64,000 nt of DNA from assembly GCF_014646095.1 (NCBI RefSeq), contig NZ_BMMU01000011.1:124001-188000 (forward strand). The letters run 5' to 3'. Source of the stretch: Streptomyces lacrimifluminis. GTDB lineage: Bacteria; Actinomycetota; Actinomycetes; Streptomycetales; Streptomycetaceae. The notes beneath the pieces were generated by a model. That model was not told the origin of the DNA. It did not search any database and was given only the letters and a program-made list of their open reading frames with translations. Made by a program: the position numbers and the translations under genes. Shown here in pieces: positions 32,765 through 41,112 of the stretch (position 1 is its first letter; the number at the start of each line of letters is the position of its first letter).

Positions 32765-34249
32765 ATGACCTCTCCGCTCAACACCCCGGCGTCCGACGGA
32801 CGCTGGACTCCCCGCCTGTGGGGCACCCTGCTCGTGCTCTGCGCCGCGATGTTCCTGGACGCGCTGGACGTGTCGATGGTCGGTGTCGCGCTGCCGTCCA
32901 TCGGCTCCGAACTCGGCCTCTCCACCTCGACGCTGCAATGGATCGTCAGTGGCTACATCCTGGGATACGGCGGACTCCTGCTCCTCGGCGGCAGGACCGC
33001 CGATCTGCTCGGCCGCCGGCAGGTGTTCCTCGTGGCGCTCGGTGTCTTCGCACTCGCCTCGCTGCTCGGCGGGCTCGTCGACTCGGGTCCGTTGCTGATC
33101 GCCAGCCGGTTCGTCAAGGGGCTCAGCGCCGCCTTCACCGCGCCGGCCGGCCTGTCCATCATCACCACGACGTTCGCGGAGGGCCCGCTGCGCAACCGGG
33201 CCCTGTCGATCTACACCACCTGCGCGGCCACCGGCTTCTCGATGGGCCTGGTGCTCTCCGGCCTGCTCACCGAGGCGAGTTGGCGCCTTACCATGCTGCT
33301 GCCGGCGCCGGTCGCCGTGCTCGCCCTGGTCGCGGGCCTGAAGCTGCTGCCGCGCAGCGAGCGCGAGAAGAACCACAACGGCTACGACGTCCCCGGCGCG
33401 ATTCTCGGAACCGCCTCGATGCTGCTGCTGGTCTTCACCGTCGTCCAGGCACCGGAAGTCGGCTGGGCATCGGCCCGCACGCTGTTGTCGTTCCTCGCGG
33501 TGGCCGTGCTGCTGACCGTCTTCGTCCGCGTCGAGCGGCGCTCCGCCGGACCGCTGATCCGGCTCGGTGTGCTGCGCTCCGGTCCCCAGATCCGCGCCCA
33601 GCTCGGCGCGTTGACCCTCTTCGGCTCGTACGTCGGATTCCAGTTCCTGGTGACCATCTACATGCAGTCGCTGCTCGGCTGGTCGGCGCTGCACACGGCG
33701 CTCGCCTTCCTGCCTGCGGGGGTGATCGTCGCGCTGTCCGCGACGAAGATGGGCGCGATCGTCGACCGGTTCGGCACCCAACGGCTGATCGTGGCGGGCT
33801 TCGCACTGATGATCACCGGGTACGCGCTGTTCCTCCGCGTCAGCCTCGACCCGAGCTACGCCACCCTCATCCTGCCGTCGATGGTGCTGATAGGCGGAGC
33901 CTTCGCGCTGGTCTTCCCCTCCCTCAACATCCAGGCCACGAACGGCGTCGACGACCACGAACAGGGCATGGTCTCCGGCCTGTTGAACACCTCGGTCCAG
34001 GTGGGCGGCGCGATCTTCCTGGCCGTCGTGACGGCGGTGGTCACCGCCGGCACCCCCGAGAACCCCTCACCGCAGGCCGTCCTCGACGCCTACCGGCCCG
34101 GGCTGATCGTCGTGACGGGCATCGCCCTCGCCGGCCTGCTCGCCACGCTCCCCGGTCTGCGCACCCGGCGCCCGAGTCGGTCCGTCGTGGTCGCGAAGTC
34201 CCCGCAGCAGCAGGAGGCGTTGGCCGAACCGGTGCCGGCACGCGACTGA
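32765..34249 (+). CDS. MFS drug efflux transporter, DHA2 (EmrB/QacA) type
   Basis: A 494-residue exporter with 14 predicted membrane helices. Motif A (GGRTADLLGRRQVFLVALG) lies after helix 2, and FLDALDVSMVGVALPSIGSE in helix 1 matches the D1 motif of DHA2 proton antiporters. ATSFSMG-like motif C is seen as CAATGFSMGLVLSGLL in helix 5. ATG 32765 lies just after the palindromic operator. No regulator gene is adjacent, so the repressor is either the distant MarR at 1.8 kb or outside the window. Substrate unknown. Confidence 0.93.
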   Translation: MTSPLNTPASDGRWTPRLWGTLLVLCAAMFLDALDVSMVGVALPSIGSELGLSTSTLQWIVSGYILGYGGLLLLGGRTADLLGRRQVFLVALGVFALASLLGGLVDSGPLLIASRFVKGLSAAFTAPAGLSIITTTFAEGPLRNRALSIYTTCAATGFSMGLVLSGLLTEASWRLTMLLPAPVAVLALVAGLKLLPRSEREKNHNGYDVPGAILGTASMLLLVFTVVQAPEVGWASARTLLSFLAVAVLLTVFVRVERRSAGPLIRLGVLRSGPQIRAQLGALTLFGSYVGFQFLVTIYMQSLLGWSALHTALAFLPAGVIVALSATKMGAIVDRFGTQRLIVAGFALMITGYALFLRVSLDPSYATLILPSMVLIGGAFALVFPSLNIQATNGVDDHEQGMVSGLLNTSVQVGGAIFLAVVTAVVTAGTPENPSPQAVLDAYRPGLIVVTGIALAGLLATLPGLRTRRPSRSVVVAKSPQQQEALAEPVPARD

Positions 34250-34342
34250 GAGGGCATTCCAGCCACCGTGCCCGGCCGGGGCGCCTTGCCCGGCCGGGCA
34301 CCCGCCTGTTTGACTCGGCGGATGGACAACTACGGGGGACAC

Positions 34343-34645
34343 ATGGGGCAGGGCCGCGCGCGAGACTCCCAGGCGCGGCGGGACGCGGTCACCGTGGAGA
34401 TCGGATACGCCCTGTGCAGCGCCGCGTTCCTGGCGGCCCTCGTCTTCGCGGTGGTGGCCGGTCCCGCATGGGTCTTCGGGCTGTCGGGTACCGCGCAGAC
34501 CACGCTCATCGCCTCGGGGGCGACGCTGGGCGCCGTCCTGTTCGCCGTGCGCGTGGTCAGCGTGCTGATCCGCTTCGCCCGCGAGAACGACGGCACCGGT
34601 AGGGCTCAGCCGATCCAGCCCGGCCGCACCAACCCCGACTCGTAG
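34343..34645 (+). CDS. Small two-TM membrane protein (DUF6332-like)
   Basis: A 100-residue protein with two hydrophobic helices, YALCSAAFLAALVFAVVAGP and TLIASGATLGAVLFAVRVV, then RFARENDG. The pattern RRDAVTVEIGYAL before helix 1 resembles the Streptomyces family I know as DUF6332. ATG 34343 is chosen because CGGGGGAC lies four bases upstream; ATG 34322 would add seven residues. The last 13 codons overlap the broken response-regulator gene on the other strand. Confidence 0.72.
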   Translation: MGQGRARDSQARRDAVTVEIGYALCSAAFLAALVFAVVAGPAWVFGLSGTAQTTLIASGATLGAVLFAVRVVSVLIRFARENDGTGRAQPIQPGRTNPDS

Positions 34646-35055
34646 TCCGGCACGACCAGTTGGGCCCGGTCGCGGGTGCCCGGCTTCACATCGTGCGGCT
34701 CACATGAGTCTTCGCGGTGAGTGGGCCGACGACCAGGCGCCGGGCGATCTCCTAGTCGGACAGGCCGATTCCGACGAGGGCCGTCACTCCCGTTCCCGCT
34801 CGGTGAGCCGGGCGAGGGCACCGGCGGCGGCCGGTTCCTTCGAACGGGCGGCGAACTCGCCAATCAGATGCCGGGTGGCTCCGGGCGAGAGCAACGCGTC
34901 ACCCACGACCACCGCCCGTACGGCGCGCAGGAGTTCGTCCGGTTCGCTGTCCTTCACCAGAAAGCCGGAGGCACCGCACCGGATCGCCGGATCGCCGGAT
35001 CGCCGGATCGCCTCAAAGACGTACTCGCCGAGTTCGAAGGTGGTCCGAGAGCTCG
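34606..35055 (-). pseudogene. NarL/LuxR-type response regulator, multiply broken
   Basis: On the minus strand the receiver C terminus (TFELGEYVFEAI, then CGASGFLVKDSEPDELLRAV), the linker (SKEPAAAGALARLTERERE) and the LuxR helix-turn-helix (EIARRLVVGPLTAKTHVSRTM) and tail (RDRAQLVVPDYESGLVRPGW) are all recognisable but not in one frame. There is an internal TAG after GIGLSD, at least two frame changes, and no N-terminal 85 residues. An 8-residue insertion RSGDPAIR sits between FEAI and CGASGF, coded by the GGATCGCC tandem repeat. It ends 13 bp from the TetR stop. Confidence 0.88.
34981..35012. repeat. Tandem 8-bp repeat GGATCGCC x4
   Basis: Four perfect copies within the response-regulator pseudogene. 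Comparison with the family consensus suggests one copy is ancestral and three were added, a 24-bp in-frame insertion. The unit differs from the 30850 repeat (GGATGGCC in the same register) at one base. Confidence 0.95.
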
Positions 35056-35067
35056 CCGGCCGCGCCC

Positions 35068-35769
35068 CTACTCCTTCTCGGGGAACACCAGCCCCACCTC
35101 GTGGGCGATCCGGCTGACGGAATACCGGAAGAACGTCTCCCGGTCCTCCACCACCCGGTTGAACTGGCCGAACAGCTCGAACCCGATCAGGCCGTACACC
35201 TGGGCCCAGGCCGCGACGAGCGCCATCGTCACCTCCGGCGGGAGGTCGGGGGCGAGGTCGGCGGTCAACCGCTCGGCCTCGGGGCGCAGTTCGACGGGGA
35301 TCGGGGTACGCGCCACGCCGACGCTCCGGTGGGCGTCCCGCACGATGCGGGTGAGCAGCAGGCCGACCCGGGAGGCGGCCCGCACGGTCGTGTCGGGCGC
35401 GGTGTAGCCAGGGACGGGCGAGCCGTAGATCAGCGCGTACTCGTGGGGATGGCCCAGTGCCCAGCCTCGCACCGCGTCGCACACCGCGACCCAGCGCCGC
35501 AGCGGGCCGGTGTCCGAAGCGGCTGCGTGGGCGGCTTCGGCGGCCTCGCCGAGGGAGTCGTAGGCGTCGATGATGAGAGCGGTCAGCAGGTCGTCGCGGC
35601 TGGGGAAGTAGCGGTACAGCGCGGAGGAGACCATGCCCAGTTCTCGGGCGACGGCCCTCAGCGAGAGCTTGGCGGCGCCTTCCGCCGCGAGCTGTCTGCG
35701 CGCCTCGTCCTTGATCGCCGAGGTGACTTCGATCCGGGCGCGGGCGCGGGCTCCTTGTGCGGTGCTCAT
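35068..35769 (-). CDS. TetR-family transcriptional regulator
   Basis: A 233-residue repressor. The N-terminal helix-turn-helix (VTSAIKDEARRQLAAEGAAK, then LSLRAVARELGMVSSALYRY) is followed by a C-terminal domain of the WHG type (RGWALGHPHEYALIYGSPVPGYTAP) found in many actinomycete TetR proteins. It is divergent from the F420-type nitroreductase gene across several GAGAGCA half-sites, so it probably represses both. Confidence 0.93.
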   Translation of the reverse strand: MSTAQGARARARIEVTSAIKDEARRQLAAEGAAKLSLRAVARELGMVSSALYRYFPSRDDLLTALIIDAYDSLGEAAEAAHAAASDTGPLRRWVAVCDAVRGWALGHPHEYALIYGSPVPGYTAPDTTVRAASRVGLLLTRIVRDAHRSVGVARTPIPVELRPEAERLTADLAPDLPPEVTMALVAAWAQVYGLIGFELFGQFNRVVEDRETFFRYSVSRIAHEVGLVFPEKE

Positions 35770-35810
35770 GGATGCGAGTGTTCCATGCTTTTAGATCAGT
35801 GCACACAAAC

Positions 35811-35898
35811 GAGAGCAACGAACTAAAAAGAGAGCAGCGCTCTTGCTCTAGACCACCGATCTCCGGCAGACTGCTCTCAAGCGAGAGCAGTGCTCTCG
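35811..35898. promoter_or_regulatory. Array of GAGAGCA half-sites (TetR operator region)
   Basis: Three palindromes share the half-site GAGAGCA/TGCTCTC: AGAGCAGCGCTCT (35831-35843), TGCTCTC-AAGC-GAGAGCA (35872-35889) and CGAGAGCA-G-TGCTCTCG (35882-35898, perfect). A lone half-site lies at 35811-35817. The first and third cores are 53 bp apart centre to centre. The array fills the divergent TetR/nitroreductase promoter region. Confidence 0.78.
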
Positions 35899-35947
35899 TA
35901 AGTGGCGGCGCTTCCGCGCTCTGCTGCCAGAACTCCAGGAGGACACC

Positions 35948-36403
35948 ATGCCGTCGTCGTCAGCCCACTATGTGAAGCCCAAGGCGTTCGACAAGGTGCT
36001 GAACGGGATCATCGGCCGGCTCGCACGCCACGGCGTGAGCCTCATGGGTACCGCCGAGCTCTCCGTGCTCGGCCGCAAGAGCGGCGAATGGCGCCAGGTG
36101 CCCGTCAACCCGCTGCCCTACGAGGGCGGCCCGTACCTCGTCTCGGCTCGCGGCCACTCCGAATGGGTGCGGAACATGCGCGCCGCCGGCGGCGGCCGGC
36201 TCAAGGTCGGCCGCCGGGTACAGGAGTTCACCGCGGTCGAGCTGCCCGACGCGGAGAAGCCGGTCGTACTGCGCACCTACCTCAAGAAGTGGGGCTGGGA
36301 AGTAGGGCGCTTCTTCGGCGACGTCGACGCGAACTCGACCGACGAGGAACTGCTCGCCGCCGCTCCCAAGCACCCCGTCTTCCGGATCACCGTCACACCG
36401 TGA
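35948..36403 (+). CDS. F420-dependent nitroreductase/quinone reductase (DDN family)
   Basis: A 151-residue split-barrel protein of the deazaflavin-dependent nitroreductase family. LSVLGRKSGEWRQVPVNPLP, the strand pair PYLVSARGHSEWVRNMRAAG and LRTYLKKWGWEVGRFF are characteristic: the first binds the F420 phosphate. Family members reduce quinones, nitro compounds or unsaturated esters with F420H2. CAGGAGGACACC precedes the ATG. It sits behind the TetR operator array, so a xenobiotic or metabolite probably induces it. Confidence 0.9.
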   Translation: MPSSSAHYVKPKAFDKVLNGIIGRLARHGVSLMGTAELSVLGRKSGEWRQVPVNPLPYEGGPYLVSARGHSEWVRNMRAAGGGRLKVGRRVQEFTAVELPDAEKPVVLRTYLKKWGWEVGRFFGDVDANSTDEELLAAAPKHPVFRITVTP

Positions 36404-36429
36404 CCACCGCTCGGGACCTGTACTAGGCC

Positions 36430-37638
36430 TCAGGGCCTGTCGAGCACGGTCAGCGCGCGCCCGGCCATGGGGTGGGTGCGCACCAGCTCACCCAGTGAGG
36501 TGGAGCCACGGGTGATGTCCCGGAAGGCGTTCCACGCCGGGCGGAAACCGGTCAGGGCGGCGTGGAAGAGGCCGGGCCGCCGCTCGAACGCCTTCAGCAT
36601 GCTCCGGCCGACGGCCATCTCGACGCCGAGACCCGCCTTGATCGCGAACGCGTAGTTGAGGGCCTGTCGACGCGTGTCCACGGCGTCGTGCGCCTCCGCG
36701 ATCCGTACCGCCCACTCCCCCGCGAGCCTCCCCGAGCGCAGGGCGAACGAGATGCCCTCGCGGGTCCACGGCTCCAGCAGGCCCGCCGCGTCACCACAGA
36801 CCAGCACCCGGCCGCGGGACAGCGGCGAGTCGTCGGCACGGCAACGCGTCAGGTGGCCGGAGGAGATGCTCGGTTCGAAGCCGGCCAGCCCCAGCCTGGC
36901 GATGAAGTCCTCCAGGTACCGCTTGGTCGCCGCGCCCTCACCGCGCGCGGAGATCACTCCCACCGTCAGCGTGTCCCCCTTGGGGAACACCCAGCCGTAA
37001 CTGCCGGGCATGGGGCCCCAGTCGATGAGCACCCGCCCCTGCCAGTCCTCGGCGACGGTCTCCGGGACCGGGATCTCCGCCTCCAGGCCGAGATCCACCT
37101 GGTCGAGTTTCACCCCGACATGCGCTCCTATGCGGCTGGCGCTGCCGTCCGCGCCCACGACAGCGCGGCCGAGCACGGTCTCACCGCCCTGCAGGACGAC
37201 GGCGACCGTCCGCCGGTCCGGCACCGCCGAGCCGTGCTGCTCGACCCGCGACACCGTGACCCCCGTACGCAGCTCGGCGCCCGCCTTCTGGGCGTGCTCG
37301 ACGAGCTGCTGGTCGAACTCCGGCCGGTTGATCAGGCCGAACAGCATCTGCCTGGAGCGGCGGGTGCGCGTGAAGCGGCCGTTGTTGGAGAACGTGACCG
37401 CGTGCACCCGGTCCCGGAAGGGCAGTTCGAAGCCGGGCGGCAAGGAGTCCCGCGAGGGGCCGATGATCCCGCCGCCGCACGTCTTGTAGCGCGGCAGTTC
37501 CGCCTTCTCCAGCAACAGCACACTGCGGCCCGCGACCGCCGCCGCATACGCGGCCGAGGCCCCCGCGGGTCCCGCCCCCACCACAACGACGTCCCACACC
37601 TGCGCCACGTCGTCCGCCGAAGAGTTCTCGCTGCTCAC
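36430..37638 (-). CDS. Geranylgeranyl reductase-family FAD-dependent oxidoreductase
   Basis: A 402-residue flavoprotein. The dinucleotide-binding motif VVVVGAGPAGASAAYAAA (GAGPAG at 21-26), the KTCGGGIIGPSRDSL segment and the second FAD motif RVLVCGDAAGLLEPWTREGI are typical of geranylgeranyl-reductase/menaquinone-tail reductases. GTG 37638 is preferred: TAGGAT at about 37692-37687 looks like a -10 box, which would start the message downstream of the alternative ATG 37689. Possible substrates are isoprenoid side chains. Confidence 0.88.
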   Translation of the reverse strand: MSSENSSADDVAQVWDVVVVGAGPAGASAAYAAAVAGRSVLLLEKAELPRYKTCGGGIIGPSRDSLPPGFELPFRDRVHAVTFSNNGRFTRTRRSRQMLFGLINRPEFDQQLVEHAQKAGAELRTGVTVSRVEQHGSAVPDRRTVAVVLQGGETVLGRAVVGADGSASRIGAHVGVKLDQVDLGLEAEIPVPETVAEDWQGRVLIDWGPMPGSYGWVFPKGDTLTVGVISARGEGAATKRYLEDFIARLGLAGFEPSISSGHLTRCRADDSPLSRGRVLVCGDAAGLLEPWTREGISFALRSGRLAGEWAVRIAEAHDAVDTRRQALNYAFAIKAGLGVEMAVGRSMLKAFERRPGLFHAALTGFRPAWNAFRDITRGSTSLGELVRTHPMAGRALTVLDRP

Positions 37639-37773
37639 GATGGTGTAGTGCTCCCGATCCGTCCGCCTGCCGCACCTGTTCTCCCGCATCCTACGGCGGG
37701 CGTCGCCACAGTCCGCTGTGGGAGGATCTCAGGACTTCTTTCGTACAACGTCGCACCCACAAGGAGCGTGCCC

Positions 37774-39129
37774 ATGTCCTCGAATCCGGTCGCCGAGACC
37801 GTCGCCTCCCTCATGCCGAGGGCACGGGCGGAGCTCACCGAACTGGTGGCGTTCAAGTCGGTGGCGGACTTCGAGCAGTTCCCGAAGAGCGAGAGCGAGG
37901 CCGCCGCGAACTGGGTCGCCGACGCGCTGCTCGCCGACGGCTTCCAGGACGTGGCCCTGCTCGACACCCCGGACGGCACACAGTCGGTGTACGGCTTCCT
38001 GCCCGGCCCCGAGGGCGCGAAGACCGTCCTCCTCTACGCCCACTACGACGTGCAGCCGCCGCTCGACGAGGCCGGCTGGGCGACCCCGCCGTTCGAGCTG
38101 ACCGAGCGCGACGGCCGCTGGTACGGGCGCGGCGCCGCCGACTGCAAGGGCGGCCTCATCATGCACCTGCTCGCGCTGCGGGCCCTCAGGGCGAACGGCG
38201 GCGTCCCGGTCAACGTCAAGGTGATCGCCGAGGGTTCGGAGGAGATGGGCACGGGCGGGCTGGAGCGGTACGCCGAGCAACACCCGGAACTGCTCGCCGC
38301 CGACGCGATCGTCGTCGGCGACTCCGGCAACTTCCGGGTCGGTCTGCCGACGGTCACCTCCACCTTGCGCGGCATGGCCCTCGTACGCGTCCGGATCGAC
38401 ACCCTGGAGGGCAACCTCCACTCGGGCCAGTTCGGCGGGGCCGCGCCCGACGCGCTGGGCGCGCTGATCCGCGTCCTCGACTCGCTGCGGGCCGAGGACG
38501 GTTCGACGACGGTCGACGGGCTCACGGACGAGGCGTCGTGGGACGGGCTCCAGTACGACGAGGGGCAGTTCCGCACGGACGCCAAGGTGCTCGACGGTGT
38601 GGAGCTGATCGGCTCCGGACCGGTCGCCGACCGGATCTGGGCGCGCCCGGCGGTCACGGTCCTGGGCATCGACTGCCCGCCGGTGGTCGGCGCCACCCCG
38701 TCCGTGCAGGCGGGCGCCCGCGCGCTGGTCAGCCTGCGGGTGCCGCCGGGCGTGGACGCGGCGGCGGCGACCAAGCTCCTGGAGGCCCATCTGACGGCGC
38801 ACACGCCGTGGGGCGCGCGGGTCAGCACGGAACAGATCGGCCAGGGCCAGCCGTTCCGCGCCGACACCGCGAGCCCCGCGTACGCGGCGATGGCCGAGGC
38901 CATGGCGGTCGCGTACCCCGGCCAGGAGATGCAGTACGCGGGCCAGGGCGGCTCGATCCCCCTCTGCAACACGCTCGCGTCGCTCTATCCGGAGGCCGAG
39001 ATCCTGCTGATCGGACTGAGTGAGCCGGAGGCCCAGATCCACGCGGTGAACGAGAGCGTGTCCCCGGAGGAACTGGAGCGCCTGTCGGTGGCAGAGGCCC
39101 TGTTCCTCCGGAACTACGCGGCGTCCTGA
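37774..39129 (+). CDS. M20-family dipeptidase
   Basis: A 451-residue metallopeptidase of the PepV/CNDP type. Zinc-binding residues are visible: His90 and Asp92 (LLYAHYDVQPP), Asp123 (GAADCKGG), catalytic Glu156 with Glu157 (AEGSEEMGTGG), Asp183 (VVGDSGN), and a late His in QIHAVNESV. The dimerisation domain contains EGNLHSGQFGGAAPDAL. AAGGAGCG precedes the ATG at 37774. It cleaves dipeptides or N-acyl amino acids; no signal peptide, so cytoplasmic. Confidence 0.92.
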   Translation: MSSNPVAETVASLMPRARAELTELVAFKSVADFEQFPKSESEAAANWVADALLADGFQDVALLDTPDGTQSVYGFLPGPEGAKTVLLYAHYDVQPPLDEAGWATPPFELTERDGRWYGRGAADCKGGLIMHLLALRALRANGGVPVNVKVIAEGSEEMGTGGLERYAEQHPELLAADAIVVGDSGNFRVGLPTVTSTLRGMALVRVRIDTLEGNLHSGQFGGAAPDALGALIRVLDSLRAEDGSTTVDGLTDEASWDGLQYDEGQFRTDAKVLDGVELIGSGPVADRIWARPAVTVLGIDCPPVVGATPSVQAGARALVSLRVPPGVDAAAATKLLEAHLTAHTPWGARVSTEQIGQGQPFRADTASPAYAAMAEAMAVAYPGQEMQYAGQGGSIPLCNTLASLYPEAEILLIGLSEPEAQIHAVNESVSPEELERLSVAEALFLRNYAAS

Positions 39130-39145
39130 TCCCGCCGGGAGCGGG

Positions 39146-40204
39146 TTACTCCGCCTCGGCCTGTCCCACCGCCACCCCTGCCTCCAGATAGAGCGCGGCG
39201 CCCTGCTCGCGCGCCCGCAGCGCCCCGCGCAGACGCTCGTAGCGGACGGGAGGGAGCAGCTCGGCGGCCTCCTCCTCGGTGACGAAGCGCCAGCCGCGCA
39301 GTTCGGGGCCGGGCAGCAGCAGCCGCCCGGCCTCGGCGCTGTCGAGCCGCCCGCCGTCGAAGAGGAGGCGGAGCCCGCCGTAGCCGGGCGGCGCGGGCGG
39401 CTCCCAGTCGATGACGAGGAGCCGGGGTACGCCGGTGAGGTGGATGCCCGTCTCCTCGGCGACCTCGCGGATGCCCGCACGCGCGGGTGCCTCGCCCCGC
39501 TCGACGACCCCGCCGGGGAACTCCCAGCCGGCCTTGTAGGTCGGGTCGACGAGCAGGACCCGGTCCTGTTCGTCGAAGAGCAGGACCCCGGAGGCCACCG
39601 TCTCGCCGGTGGGTTCCGGGGTCTGCACGATGTCGCACACGGGCGCGGTCCCCGCGCTGACGGCTCCGGCGATCCGTACGGCCGTCTCGTACGGGGTGAG
39701 GGTGCTGGTGTCGACCGGGTGGGCGTCGGCGGTGAGCCAGGAGGCGAGCGCCGTCCGGTACGGCTCGATCTGGTCGTACGACCACTGCCGTATCCGTATC
39801 TCCCCGTCCGGGAGGTCCGGGGGGACCTCCCGGGTGGCTATTCGCTCGCGCAGGATCGTTTCCGCCGGGGCGAGGAGCATATGCCGGACCGCGATCCTGC
39901 GGGCGGCGAGACCGCCGAAGATCTCGTCGCGGTACTCCTGGCGGAGCAGCGTCATGGGCACCACCAGGGTCCCTCCGAACTCGGCGAGCATGGCGGCCGC
40001 GGTGTCCACGACGAGCCGCCGCCAGATCGGCAGGTCCTGGAAGTCGCCGACCTCGGCGAGGCGCTTCGGCGGCAGCAGGTGCATGAGTGCGCCACCGATG
40101 ACCTCGGGGTCGAAGAGCGTGCTGTTCGGGATCAGTTCGATCAGCTCCCGTGCGGTGGTGGTCTTCCCCGCACCGAACGCGCCGTTGACCCAGACGACGA
40201 TCAC
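39146..40204 (-). CDS. P-loop kinase-like / Nudix hydrolase fusion
   Basis: A 352-residue fusion. Residues 1-175 form a small nucleotide kinase-like domain with Walker A GAFGAGKTT (8-16), ATREVPPDLPDGEIRIRQW and a long helical lid. Residues 190-340 are a Nudix domain with VASGVLLFDEQDRVLLVDPT and a complete Nudix box at 231-253 (GGVVERGE, REVAEETG). GTG 40204 follows AGAGGGGGAAAC. Related P-loop proteins handle ATP-dependent transfer on small molecules or tRNA parts. A two-step nucleotide processing role is inference; the combined family is not characterised as far as I know. Confidence 0.85.
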   Translation of the reverse strand: MIVVWVNGAFGAGKTTTARELIELIPNSTLFDPEVIGGALMHLLPPKRLAEVGDFQDLPIWRRLVVDTAAAMLAEFGGTLVVPMTLLRQEYRDEIFGGLAARRIAVRHMLLAPAETILRERIATREVPPDLPDGEIRIRQWSYDQIEPYRTALASWLTADAHPVDTSTLTPYETAVRIAGAVSAGTAPVCDIVQTPEPTGETVASGVLLFDEQDRVLLVDPTYKAGWEFPGGVVERGEAPARAGIREVAEETGIHLTGVPRLLVIDWEPPAPPGYGGLRLLFDGGRLDSAEAGRLLLPGPELRGWRFVTEEEAAELLPPVRYERLRGALRAREQGAALYLEAGVAVGQAEAE

Positions 40205-40345
40205 GTTTCCCCCTCTTCTGTTGGACCCCTGAGGCTTGCCCGTTCCACCCTGCCACGGAAACCAGATCGCGTTGAGGCCGCAGACACAGTGGCGGGGGGG
40301 CCCCGTCACACGGGTCACCGGCGCCACCTGGACACCTTCCGGCCG

Positions 40346-40549
40346 TCAGCCGGTGGTGCTGTCGCCTCCCAGCGCGTTCTCGTCCACGGCCAGGCTGTCG
40401 CTGGCGACGGTGTGGTCGAGGGTGCTGAGCGTGTCGTCCACGCTCAGATCACCGAGGGCGTCGGCTCCGAGCCCGTGGGAGGGGGTGATCGCCGCGACGA
40501 CGAACCCGGTGGCGAGGGAGGCGATGGCGAGCATGCTGCGCTTCTTCAT
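40346..40549 (-). CDS. Small secreted peptide, 67 residues
   Basis: MKKRSMLAIASLATGFVVAA is a clear Sec signal peptide with a likely cut after SHG at about residue 26. The mature 40 residues are acidic and rich in Asp, Ser, Leu and Thr (LGADALGDLSVDDTLSTLDH) and carry no Cys. It resembles small secreted Streptomyces peptides of unknown role rather than chaplins. The ribosome-binding site is weak. Confidence 0.75.
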   Translation of the reverse strand: MKKRSMLAIASLATGFVVAAITPSHGLGADALGDLSVDDTLSTLDHTVASDSLAVDENALGGDSTTG

Positions 40550-40667
40550 GCCCGGTTCAACTGCCGAACCGGGCCGGGGGTCACGGCATTCGCGCATCGC
40601 GTCACATTTACGGCGGCCACGTCGTCCTTCTGCCGAGGCACAGCCCACGGACCGGAGGAGAGACCGC

Positions 40668-41099
40668 ATGTCGACAGCCGGGGCAACCGGCGACACGGAG
40701 TCGCTCCACCGACTCCACTCCGCCATGAACAGCGGCGACCTGCACATCATCTCGAAGGCCGTCGACGACTTCGTCGCACCCGACGTGCTCTTCCACGCGC
40801 CTGTGCCGATGCCCGCGACGGGAGCGGGGGCTCTGAAGCGGGTGTGGGATGTGCTGTTGGACGCGTTCCCGACATCCGCGTCGCCGTCGAGAGGACGGTC
40901 GCGGAGGGCGACAAGGTCACCTCCCGGAGCACGGTGCCGGGAGCCACCGGGACGAGTGCCAGGGCCTGCCGCCCGCCGGGAGGCCGTCACCTACAGCGAG
41001 ATCTCCATCTGCCGGTTCGCCGACGGGCGGATCGCCGAGATCCGGGGTGTCGTCGACGTCCTCGCGCAACTGCGCCGGGTCGGCACCCTGCCGGCCTGA
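40668..41099 (+). pseudogene. SnoaL-like (NTF2-fold) gene with compensating frameshifts
   Basis: An open frame of 143 codons whose ends are SnoaL/ester cyclase-like (LHRLHSAMNSGDLHIISKAV, then FVAPDVLFHAPVP; at the end EAVTYSEISICRFADGRIAE, then IRGVVDVLAQL). The middle of about 36 residues is Arg/Pro-rich nonsense. The expected family sequence for the middle (DIRVAVERTVAEGDKVTSRS) lies in a second frame, and QGLPPAGR in a third. Three single-base deletions near 40870, 40940 and 40970 therefore cancel out. GGAGGAGAGACCGC precedes the ATG. It might still be translated, but the fold should be lost. Confidence 0.8.
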
Positions 41100-41112
41100 C
41101 GTCGCTCGGCAT

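Noticed and set aside
30850..35012. Possible CRISPR-like array
   Set aside because: The repeats are 7-9 bp, strictly tandem and without spacers; no cas gene is nearby.
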